From: Anastatus disparis
Taxonomy: Eukaryota; Arthropoda; Insecta; Hymenoptera; Eupelmidae
Length of the DNA: 64,000 nucleotides
Direction of reading: 5' to 3'
Assembly: GCA_017163975.1 (NCBI GenBank)
Contig: JAFFSR010000136.1
Location: forward strand, 7,003,501-7,067,500
The position numbers and the translations under genes are program-made. Of this stretch, positions 22,703 to 34,800 are shown one piece after another. Under the pieces are notes generated by a model. The model had not been told where the DNA came from. It searched no databases and worked only from the letters and a program-made list of their open reading frames with translations. Positions within the stretch are counted from its first letter, which is position 1. The number at the start of each line of letters is the position of its first letter.

Positions 22703-25700
22703 ATGACAAGTAAAGTGTTGAACAATAACATGAGAGCACGTGTTGTGATCCTTGAACAACCAGCTAAGCGAACAAGATTCCGATACGAATGTGAAGGAAA
22801 AAGTGCTGGAATTCTTTTAGGCTCCAGTAGTAATGCTTCGATCAAAACATTTCCTACAATTAAAGTGAGTTTACGTGTTTATTTTTCTTTCTGCTAATGT
22901 TTTACAACGCTATGTTCGAATTGTCATTTTGTTTTTATTTAATGATAAATACCAATCAGTAACTAATCAATGACAAATATAATTATAACATCGTGTAAGT
23001 AACGACTCCGATGCTTGACAGAACTTCAGTACGCTGTCCAATTTAACATAAATATTTATTTATTAAATATTGTAAATGGAATATTTATATTTTTAAAAAA
23101 TCAGTTTTTTTACACATTAAACAATAAATTTTTATCAAATAGGTTGAAAAACGAAAAAATAAAATATTTGGATAGGCAATCTCTGAAAGATATTAGAATT
23201 TCAATTATCGTAATATTTAAAGTAATATTTGAGGTTGGCTTAATTTTAAACAGATTTGTTTAATTAATCATTCTTCTTATAAATCAATTTGTACTTGATT
23301 GTTATAATCAATGAATTTAATTTATAATTAAATATACACTTAATCGATTATTAGTACCGGACAGTTTTAGCGATAAAGTTTGAGTGTGAAAATAAGTGTT
23401 TTAATTAGACATTATTAGATTTTAATTTAGAAAAATTATCTTGAATAATTTATTTAAAAGTTTAAAATAATTTTTTTTTAAATAATTGACAAGAATGAAA
23501 TTACAGACGGAGAAAATAATCTATAGATCCTACTTTGCTTCAAAATAGATTATACTTACCACGAGAGGTTCAGGCCTCCGTAACACAGATTTAGCTTAAG
23601 CTTTGGGGTAAGTTTTCAAGTGTCAAAATATGGAGAAAATCAGAATTTGTACACTTTCACGCTCAATATTTCTCTGATTGTTAAAAAATGTCACATCAAA
23701 GTGACAAGATTTTCAAACACTTATAGTTCTTTAGCATTAATAGCTAGAAGCTTAAAACGTTTTAAAATCAAAGCTGTGCTCGAATCTTTTCGGAATAACA
23801 GTCATGATATATTAAAATATTATTTTTTTCCAAAGTTACAAAGTAATAAAAACTGGACCGAATTTCAGTTTTTACTATTAATAATGTTGTAAGAAAGTAA
23901 TTCAGATCCAATTTTTATCACGCTGTAAATTTTGGAAGAAATAATATTTTAATATATTATAACTGTTATTCCAAAAGGATTCGAGCTCAGCTGTTGTTAA
24001 AAAAAAATTCTAAGCTTCTTGCTATTAATGTTGAAAAACAATAAACTGAAAACCAAGGAACTTTTTCAGTGATATTTTTTAATTGCTTGTAACTAAAGGT
24101 ATGCCCCAATATGTGCTCAATATGTTGAGCATTAGGATCTGAAATTCTTGTTTTCTCCATATTTTAACACCTGAAAACTTATTTCGAAGTTTGTGCGAAA
24201 TCCGTGATCCGGAGGCTTAGACCTCTCCTAGTTAGTAAACTCAAATAATAAATTTACAGAAATTTGTTTAGTTCTATTTAATATTAAACTAATTAATATA
24301 ATTAAAATTCATACAAAAATCAATCACACTATTGTCAAATACTTTTTTCAAAAAAGAGTAAAAGAAATTATAAAAATTGTATTTTTTAAAATTTTATTAA
24401 ATATAAGATAATTACTTAAAGGTTTATAATTATTTAATAAGATATAAAACATTTTCTTATACTTTAAAAATAAAAAATAAAAGATAATTAGAAATATGCA
24501 ATTTTAATAGTGCAATCCAGTATGTGAAATACTTTTACAATAAACAATTTGTCTATAAAAAGAAATTTAAACATTTTTTAAATAAAAGTATATGGTGTAA
24601 TACCATAATTAAGAAAATACAAAAAAAAAGAAAAATTTCATTTACATAGATTTTATTAAATTTGAAAAATTGAAAAAATTAATAAGTTGATTACTGATGT
24701 TTGTTCAATCGATTTCAGAGCTTTCGTGAAAAGTTTATAGATAAGTCAAATTAAAAGTATTTAAGAAAAAAAAATTTTATTTGTAAGTGAAAAACATTTT
24801 TTTCACTTTTTAAATGAACATTCAGATTTCTCTCAATTTGTCTAGTATTCGAGAATATTTATTTCAAATCATAATAAATAGTCTAATTTTGCACTTATTT
24901 AAAAAATACGTGCATGTTCAAGTTTTTCGATTTCTTCTTTTTTATAATCTATAAATTAATTATTAATAGTATACATAGTAATCACAACGAGCATCTAAAG
25001 TTAAAATTTTATAACTTTTATTTTGCAGATAATCAATCACACAGGTGAAGCATTTGTTGTTGTTTCATGTGTAACAAAAAATGCACCTTTCAGACCCCAT
25101 CCTCACAATCTCATTGAAAAAATAAAGGAGCCATCAGATGGTATTTGCTCGGCAAAAATAATAGGTGATCAGCCTATATCGTTTCAAAACGTTAGCGTAC
25201 AATGCGTAAAAATAAAAAATATCTTTCAATCGTTATCCGAGAGAGAACGTTTAAGGGTTGACCCTTTCAAAAGTAAGTTTTAATATTAATCAGCTTTTTA
25301 AACTTATATGCTTGCAATCAATAATAATAATGTATTAAAAATTTTATTTCCAGCTGGATATGATCACAAATTGCATCCAGAGAGTATTGACTTAAGTTGT
25401 GTGCGACTATGTTTTCAAGCATTTATAAAAGGAAGTACATCGGACAAATTTTGCATACCACTTGAACCAGTAGTTACAGATCCAATTTATGATAAAAGTA
25501 AGTAAATAATAATACATTTTTTACTATAAGTATAAATTGATTCTGCAATATTTTTAATATTTATCCTATAGAAAAAAAATTTTATTAGCGCCCTTTTATA
25601 AAGTTCTTTTTACGTTTTTTAGCAGTTCAAATATCAATAATTAAATAGAGCCACTCAATTGTTTTAAAACCTTTTTTTTTTAAATTCTTTAATCTTGAGA

Positions 25701-28700
25701 CAATGGAAATGTTTCATTATAAATTTCGACAAAAAATTTGAATTTTTTGTTTCCTGTTTCTATTCTTGTAAATGGTACTATGTCCTCAAAAATATAATTA
25801 ACAAAAAAGCAATAGATTTCATGGATTTTTTGAACTAATTTATTGTTTGCACATAGAAAATAAGAATCTTCAATAAGAAAAGTGCAAACAAATGTTTTTC
25901 AAATGCTTCATTTCTTTAAATCTGAAACCGCTCATTGTAATCTTTGAAATGTAAAAAAAATTTTCTTTTATGAAAATGTAGTTTCCTTTATTTTCACCAT
26001 TATATTTTATTTTAAAAGATAAGTTCCTCTTTGAGTAACAGTACAGTCCTTTAAAAAAAATCACGTTTTTTGAAAGAACTATTATAAAATATACAAGGTT
26101 CTAATTTTTGTGGTTCTTCTTGAAAACGGTCTTCTTCTTTATTATCAAATGAAAATCTCTATGAAAAACTTAAAAAAAGAGAAGGATTAAATAATGTATG
26201 TTTCTCACCCGAACTTAAGCTAAGAAATACTATTTTTATTCATTAAATATATAAAATTCCCAGCTTTTATGCACAGTATCCTAATTATTAAAAGTATTGC
26301 GAATCCATTCACATATGCAACTACTGCTATAACTTTTATACTTTAATATTAATTGCAGAAAAAGTAAATGAATTAAAAATATTGGAGATAAGCGAATATG
26401 AAGCACCAGTTGTTAGTAACAAAGAATTGTGCATTTTGTGCGAAAAAATAACAAAGTATGACATTCAGGTGCGATTTTATTCAGAAAAACATAGATGGGA
26501 AACTCAATTTCTTCCTCATTCATATCACAAACAGGTAAAGTCATATAATATTATACCTATAATACGTATATATATATGCATATGCGTAAATATATTTAAA
26601 CAATTTATTAATTTTAGGTGGCAATTATTTTTAAATGTCCGGAATTTTTCGACAAAGATATAAGCGAGCCAGTGGAAGTAAAAATTCAGATGATACGACC
26701 GTCTACCAACGAAGTTAGCAATTCTATTTCCTTCACATACACACCGTTGAATCAAGGTTAGTCTGATCTTCATGGATTTTCTTTACACTGAAAAAAATAT
26801 AATCTAGGAGTAAGAGGAAAAATCTATTTGATTCTTAGTACTTGAATCAAATAGAAATCTAGTTGTACCTAATAACTATAATCAAGATGAATATTCATCA
26901 TATTAAAGTTTAGTTGCTTAAAAAATATTTCTGCTAGGTGGTAGCAGAATATCTATTAGGAGGAAGTCGATATCATTAAAGCAGATTTTCCTCTAGAGTC
27001 AAGCGGAATTCTACTATGGCTTAAAACAAAACGAAAACCTTCTACCACCAAGCGGATTCTCATTGGTTCTAGATTCTATTTTTTTCAGTTTACGAATGCT
27101 ATTTAATCTTTCAACAATATTGTTTTAGTTTTTTTAATTTAATTTTTCTTCATAACACGAATTAATTTTTTAAGAATCAAAATAATTATTTTCTTCAGGT
27201 AATTCATGTGAATTCGAAGCAAAGCGTATGAAGCTTCAGGAATGTTCAGGCAGTTCATTTCCTAAACCTTTAAAAGTAGAAACAGAACAAAGTAAAGAAT
27301 GGACCACATTTGATCCAGAGACATCAACGCATTTTAACTTCTTAAGAACTGGACAACAAGGACAACCATCGACATCATTTATTAACGAAAATACTAATGA
27401 AAATTTTTCATCATTGCCATATCCTCAACAGACTAATTCTGCAAACATTGTTGGGTATTACAGCAATTTTTATTTTATCCAACTAGTTGTTTATATTTCT
27501 TTTTTATCAAATCTTATTTAAATATAGATTATATTTATTTATAATTTTCTTTTTTCAGGAGTAAAAGACCTTTGACAAATAATACTAGTACAAATGTCTT
27601 CAAAAATAATGTCGATCTAAAGCACAATATCAATCACCAGCTGAGGCAAAATCCTGAATTTATAAATAACAATCTCCTAAAAAATCAAGAACATCTGCCT
27701 AATTTTGGTGAGTACGATTAATCTAATAAAAAAATTTTCATATCATATATATTTTTCCAATTGGTTAAGGTGATATAATAGAGTATATGGTTTACACATA
27801 GTTACCGGCACTGCAATTTCCCGAATTTTAAATCTTTGCTCATTATGTTTTTTATTAGCTTAGATGAAAGATGAAGATATTTTTAAAACTTCGATTAAGA
27901 ATCAAAATTTTGAAAAACTAATTTCGGTATTTTACATATATTTATAATTTAATAATTATAAAAAAAATTTTTTTTAATTCTAGTTTATATTTACGTATTT
28001 GTATTACCTTTGTACAATTCTAGATAAGGTTTAAAAAATTACAGTTTGTTTGATAAAATTTATCTCAATGTCTAATTAAGGTGAGCCAAAAGTAGAAATC
28101 GTCGAGCAGCCGTCGAGTAAAGGAACACGATTTCGTTACGAATCAGAAGGACGATTCAACAACACCATTTATGGAGAAAGTGGTAAAAATACCTATCCAA
28201 CTATACGTGTAAGTTTTAGATTTTAATAACTAAAAGTAAATTTTTCTAATTTACTTAATGATTAACTAAAAGAAAACGTTAACTTTTGCAGGTTCTTAAC
28301 TACAGAGGACCTTTGTCTGTATTTATATCATGCGTTACTAAGGATGCACCATTCTATCCTCATCCGCATAAATTAGCCCTCGGTAACCATGTGCAAGAAA
28401 ATGGTGTTTGTTTTTTTCACATAAAAAATAACGAGCATGATATAACTTTTCAAAATCTCAGTATACAATGTATAACTAAAAAGAATATCCAAGAAGTACT
28501 TACGCAAAGAGAAAAAACTCGCATTGATCCATTTCAAAGTAAGTTGAAAATAATTTATTTAGTCATTAGTGAAAATAAAACGAAATAATTAATAATAATA
28601 TTTTTTTTTCAATTTTAGCCGGATACGGACACAAATTCGATCCAAAAAATATTGATTTAAGCTGTCTTCGACTATGTTTTCAAGTTATATTGGAAACGCC

Positions 28701-30511
28701 AAATGACAGGATACTTTTAAACCCAATTGTATCTGAACCAGTGTATGATAAAAGTAAAGTCTTTGATATTACTATATTAGTAATTGTTTTTTTTAATAAA
28801 AATTATCTTAAATATTTTACTAATTAAAAAATTTTACAGAAACCACGCCCGAACTTGAGATTTGTTGGTACGGTCCGAAATCAGGTTTTCTTAATGGCAA
28901 AATGCGTATGTTCATATTATGTGAAAAAATATCGAAAAAAGATATACAAGTGCGATTTTTCGACGAGCAAAACGGTTGGGAAGCGATAGCATCAGATTTA
29001 AAAGTTTACAAGCAGGTAATGCAAACAATAATTAAAAAATTTATCCTTTTTTATAAATTAAATATGATAAAATAATTGTATTGCAATTTATTGTTTAAGG
29101 TTGTGATAAAATTAATCGTGCCTGAATACAAACCAAGTAAATGCAATATTGAAGATATTACAGCACCCGTAAAAGTTAAAATTCAATTGAGGTCTATAGC
29201 TGAGAAAAAAACTAGTGCAGCAGTACCTTTTGAATATTTACCTTTTGAATATTTGCCAATAGGAGATAAATCACTCAAGAGGAAAAGAAAATTAATGCAA
29301 GGATCATCGGGAGAATTAAATAGAAGATTACAAGCACAAGTGTTACTGAGTAAGAAAATATTTCAATTTATCTTAAATTTATACCATAAATAAACTCTAC
29401 ATAAGTTGATTAACAAATTTTATAACGAACATTTTTAGATCCTAATGCTATGAATATGTGCAATTTAGGACATGTGAATAGAGGACCACAAGAACCACAA
29501 CCTTCAACTGATCGAATAAAAAGTGAGCTGGGTCAATTAACTTCTGGAGATAATATAAGTGCACAACAACAGTTTAATTATTCACAAATGAGTAATCATA
29601 GGAGTCAATTTGGGTAAATTATATTTTTTCTCAAATTTTATTCTTTATCTCGAAAATTGAATGTAAAGTTTATTAATTTTCGTTTTACTGATTTTTTTCA
29701 GCAATAATCAAAATACGACGATACGTAATACAGTGGCTAACAACCAAACACAATATAATATTCCCTTAGGGAATGGAAATAATAATGAAGATGAACAAAA
29801 GAATTCAGACACCTTTAGCTTTGGTAAGATAATTAAATATTTCAAAATTGAAAAAAATGATTGACGATTATTTATTATTAATAATGAATAAATTTTTAAA
29901 AATGATAGGTAGCTGGTTAACAGAATTCTTCAATGAGATAGACGACGATCCGAGGACAACTAACGCAGCTCCGTATCAAGTAGCTCCTGAGCCAGATATT
30001 CGGTACATAGTACCTACTTCAAGTATGTATTAATTTAATTTTAAATAATTATTTTGACTTTAAGACTTGTAAACGAGAATGATGTTTAAAAATATATGAT
30101 ATATATCATAATTTTTAAAATTTCAGGTGTTTCAAATAATTATGGAAATTCTGTAATATGTAATAATGTACCATATACTGCTATGGAACAAACGGATATC
30201 AATAGTCTCGAAAACTTTTTAAAAGGAACACCTTGGGCAAATGTAAGTATTGATAATGTCACTGTCAACGAAAAAAAAGTATCTCAATTTTATTATTAAA
30301 TATCAAAGTATAATAATTTTTTTTCCAGGAACAAGCAATGAGTGTGACAAATTTAAATCAAAATATGGGTCAAGCAAATCAAATGTACGAAAACAATGAT
30401 GAACTTAGAAGATACAATATTCAACAACTAAGGAATTCATTAGATGAATTATACAACGTATCGAGGACCAATGGAAATTTCGCTAATCAACAATCTACAA
30501 ATCAATTTTAA
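22703..30511 (+). CDS. tandem-RHD Rel protein (two Rel homology domains in one chain)
   Basis: Dorsal-like factor predicted at 971 residues with two RHDs. Exons: 22703-22864, 25029-25272, 25354-25497, 26359-26534, 26618-26756, 27199-27454, 27559-27707, 28081-28208, 28292-28538, 28619-28753, 28840-29015, 29100-29349, 29439-29613, 29702-29823, 29909-30022, 30127-30242, 30329-30511. Every junction has GT/AG and matching phase, and the sum is 972 codons including TAA. RHD1 spans about 11-288 (RFRYECEG, Cys30); a 135-residue Asn/Gln/Ser linker follows; RHD2 spans about 425-710 (RFRYESEG, Cys replaced by Ser445). RHD2 is followed by an NLS (SLKRKRK, 712-716), IKSE, and a last exon resembling that of dorsal (QQLRNSLDELYNVSRTN). 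RHD exon sizes and phases match dorsal. RHD2 has no in-frame Met of its own near its start. A shorter RHD1-only product could end at TAA 27719-27721. Confidence 0.82.
23568..24228. mobile_element. inverted-repeat element in intron 1 of the tandem-RHD gene
   Basis: The ends are inverted copies of about 85 bp at roughly 85% match, sharing for example TAAGTTTTCA, AAAATATGGAGAAAA and GAGAGGT, with about 490 bp of unrelated DNA between. The 90-codon ORF starting at 23620 begins inside the left repeat and has no recognisable domain, so it is probably chance. The superfamily is unknown. Confidence 0.6.
26787..27089. mobile_element. 303-bp inverted-repeat element in the tandem-RHD gene
   Basis: Terminal repeats ACTGAAAAAAATATAATCTAG (left) and its near-perfect complement (right) are flanked by a TTAC duplication (26783-26786 and 27090-27093). 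It sits wholly within the intron between 26756 and 27199, right after the RHD1 exons. The interior is non-coding and contains further weak inverted pairs (CTACCACC, GGTGGTAG). Confidence 0.65.
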
Positions 30512-31460
30512 TATCAGTCAATCAATGATTAAGTTTAATTTCGAAAAAATATACGATATTTGTTTCGATCTTGTGTATATAATTTTAATACAAGTTTAAA
30601 AACAATTGTTCATAAAAAATGACAGCATGTATTTTGTGTACATACCATCGCTAGGTTAATTTTAATTTATATTTTAGTTAATATAGTAATGTATATATAA
30701 ATATTCAATGTAGTATACGTGTTTGTTTTATATAAATTAATTGTAGAAAGGTTTCCAAAGATATTTTGAGTACCAAAAGTCAATTGCGAAAATCGGTATA
30801 GAGTAAAAATTAAATCAGTAGTACTCCAATACTCGATCTAGAAAAATATATTTAATTATGTATAAAAAAGTTTTAAACCTAATACCAAAAATGTAGATTG
30901 ATTAAAATTCTGTTTAAAATAAAATTAGACTATATTTTTTATTAAAAAAAAATTAATTTAAATAGATAACTTATTTTATTGATATTTCTCGTAATAAATT
31001 TTCAATTAATTTATTTTTTGAATAATTTAATGTTTAGAGTTTAGTCAAGTTTTGAGATAATTACCTTATAATTTATTTAAATTCATCAATTTTAAAATTT
31101 TTATGATGAATTCATTAATTGTGCAATTTATTGAAATTTTTCGTGTAATTATGCATTCAGTCTTGTAGTTTGATAGCAACTCTATTAGTTTTCTATCAAA
31201 AGTATAGGTATAAATCTGTTTTGATGATAATTCAACAAGCATTACGATTACGATAGAGACATGATCAAGTTCACGATCATGCCCGTCTTTCGGCGATATC
31301 TATCCGAGCTACCGAACAAATGTAAGTATGGAAAACATATATTTCCGATACGTATCCTAAAATCATGCTCTATTTTGAATTCGGTAACGGATTATAACAG
31401 GTTGGAGCACATCACCAGGGAAACTTTCGAACCCTATTAAGATTAAGTTTTAATCAAGAT

Positions 31461-31846
31461 AAAAGGAGAAGAGTCCTTAAGGGCTATTTTCTGGCCACTT
31501 GTAAAAATAATATACAAATTGTTTTTGAAAATTTTTGGTGTAAATCGATAAAGGGAACATTTTTAAGGTCAACCCCCCTGGTTTGGTTCGTGTGCCGAAC
31601 TTTGTCTGGATATGGGAGTCTCCATAAGTATGAGAAATTATGGTAGCAAAGGGAGTGATTTTAACAAATATATAATCTATTTATGCATATATTCATTTAT
31701 GAATACGTACACACTCACACGCACACAAAGTCCGACGCAATCTTAAAAATGTTCCCTTTATCGATTTATATTAAAAATTTAAAAAAAAGGGGGTTACATT
31801 TTTTTACAAGTGGCCAGAAAACGGCCCTTATGAACCATCCTCCTTT
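31461..31846. mobile_element. 386-bp inverted-repeat element with long arms
   Basis: The arms are inverted copies sharing CTGGCCACTTGTAAAAA and AAATCGATAAAGGGAACATT, with AAAGGAG at the very ends. The match extends for roughly 100 bp per arm with gaps. The spacer of about 170 bp has (CACA)-type microsatellite sequence. There is no coding capacity, and the flanking duplication is not clear. Confidence 0.6.
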
Positions 31847-34800
31847 ATTGTAAAAATATAAGAAATTATTAAAAATTTTGATCACTATAAAATTATAACA
31901 ATTATTTCTTGTCATTCTAGCTTCAAAATTTCAACTTCATTAGGATACTTTCTCATAGCGAAAAATACATCACGCGTATCTAAGCATATGTCTCATACAT
32001 ACACATAAACCGAAAAACAGAGCGTAGATTTAAAATATGTAAAAGAAAAAGTAGTAATAACGTAGGGGTTTTCCCAACCATTGAAATCCTCTTTATTACT
32101 TCAAGTCATAAACTACGTGCAGGTGGGCACTGAAATTTAGGGTAGAGTTAGTTATTGTTTTATCACATGCACCCAAAATAATTTGCTATTCTGCAAAGTC
32201 TGCACAAAGCTTAGGTACATAGATTTAAGAAAAATGAAATATATGCCATAATCGAAGACCGACTGCAATGGAATTAACCAAACAATATTCTAGAGGACTA
32301 CATCGGGGAATCCCTTGAACACTCGTGCCGAAAAATTTGGAAGAATATAAAACTTCAATATTTCTCTTTGCATTACTTTTATTTCACAATCATTTAAAAA
32401 AATTAAAGTTCACACGGAGGATTTAACGAATAATTTTTTATTCTAATGATTAATAAATAATATATTAGAGATACTATCTTCTATAATTTAAATCGATTAC
32501 TATCAAATAAACGTAAATATTAAAGTTTAAATGCTTTTATTATTGATACATAAGATTTCAATTCTACTAAAGATTTTAGAAATTTGATTGATAACTAAAA
32601 TAATCGTTTTTTTTTTCAATAATAAAGCAATTATAATTGAAGGGATGTGTTGAGCAACGGTTTAATTTATATGGGTTTTGTTCTACGCATCCACTCTATC
32701 GTAATGATTTTCAGTGTTTCAGCATCCTTTGCTGAAAATTGTTACACTAAAAATGTTAGAACGATGTATACTTTAAGCAATATTTCTATTGTGAAAATTA
32801 TAACATTAAAAATAATCAAAAAACTAAAATATCACCATAAGAAATGGCTAATTTACCATGGGACGTTGGTTCGAATATTTTACGTCAATTTCCACTAAAG
32901 TATCTAGAAAAGTTTGTAGTTAAATTTTTGGTATTGAAATTTAAAGCGCAAGAGAATATAGAGGTCGATAAAATTTCTACCTTATCCACTAATAATAATT
33001 CGAATTAAGGCAATAATTTTGGCAAAAAAATTTTTATACAGTTACAAACTTTGCTTCTTTAAATTCTCAAAAAAATCAATTTATTATAGTTACAAAAAAT
33101 TTAATGTTCATAATATAATAATATTAAAAAAATTTTAGATTATCATATCAAGATCAAAAAATGCTCCACAACTATAAATGGATTTACTAAACAATCGAGA
33201 AAATATTATGTTAACGACAAAAAACGAATATGTTTTGGTTCTTTTGTCTATCTATAAATAAGTTAAAAAATAGATTAAATTTCTAAAGATAAGTGACGAA
33301 GAAATGATTTCTGAAATAAGTTTGAGATTACTGATTTTTTTATCTGAAATATAAGTCGAGATCTGGTATCTAAAAAAGATTTATTTCAAATAATCAATCT
33401 TAAATTTTTTAAAAACAATAAATATTATAATTAAATTTGTTTTTAGTTCAGGAATTTTAATTAAAAAAAAATTAACTATGTGAATTGAATAAGTAAAAAA
33501 TCTTTGTTTAAAATAAAATTTATAAAATAATTGAAAAATGCTTAAAGAATATTCTCGATTCCAATAATATATAGATACGCTTCATGAAATCAATATCTGC
33601 GTTTACATGCGCGTGTAAAAGGCTTTCGTACTTCGTACAACTAACTATATACATATATATTTGATGAGCAATGATCAGCAATAAAAACAACCCTTTTAAA
33701 TAACACAATCCTCAAAATTACTTACATGTATAACAGCGCCCTCCAGTATCATCGGTACTGTTGTAAAAACAATGTACTTTATGATTTGATTCTTCAATCA
33801 TTATTTTATTTAAAAAATACTTTGTTTTAAAATAAAAATCCAATTAGTTTTCAAAATTTAATTAAATAGAAATTATATTTTAATCATTATTTCATTGTAA
33901 ATATATTTTTCAATTAAAAATTACATTTAAAATTAAAAAGTTATAATTACTTCCAAACAAAATTGATCAAGTATCTCATTATTTTAATTTCAACTTCTGA
34001 ACTTTGATATTCTTTAACCATTTTGTAGTCTCAAAATAATTGAGAAAAAACAACTAAAAACTACACAGTTCTAAATTTATCTCGAACGCAAGTTATTTAC
34101 TCTGAATTAATTCTATATATTTAGTATAGTCTCAGTGACTCTCAAATTATTTGCTAACCACATTAAAGTTGCATTAAAAAAATTAATTAAATACCATACT
34201 CAAGGCAATGAAAACGTTTTTAAAAAATTCTTAATCTGACGTATAAATTGCAAATATTAGGACTTATTTGATTTAGTATCAACATATAACAATTATACAA
34301 CGTTTAATAGTGAGATAATTATAATTAGATAAAGAGATAAGTTTCATGGAAAAGCATAAAAGCAAAATACTTTAATCTAAGATATCTAAAAATTTTAAAA
34401 GATTTTCATTTCTTATTTAATCATCATTATTTTATATCCATTTCTTTTCAATTATTGCGTTATCAAAAATTAACATTTGATTGGCGTTAAAAGGTTTTAA
34501 TTCAACTACTTTTTCATGCATTTGCATGCACTTGATTGCTTACGTAATCGGAGATTCTTGCTCTATGCTTGCAAACACATGCATATATATATATGAACAT
34601 GTATATACAAGCTTATATATATATACACAAAAAAAGGTATTTTGTTTAGGCATAAATATATATGTATACTTATTGGAGAAGGAAGGATGTCGCGTTTATA
34701 CTCGATAAAGAAAAAAATATTTTTGTATAAATTCTTATTATAGTTGATTGTTCCTTCCATTATACAATTTGTTTTTTTTCAGATTTGCTATCTTGATTTA

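Noticed and set aside
23620..23892. 90-codon ORF in intron 1 of the tandem-RHD gene
   Set aside because: It starts inside the terminal repeat of an element and has no domain; likely chance.
28081..30511. RHD2 as an independent Rel gene
   Set aside because: Its first RHD exon has no in-frame Met, an in-frame stop lies immediately upstream, and the acceptor phase fits the RHD1 linker exactly. I therefore modelled one gene, but a hidden separate start exon is not excluded.
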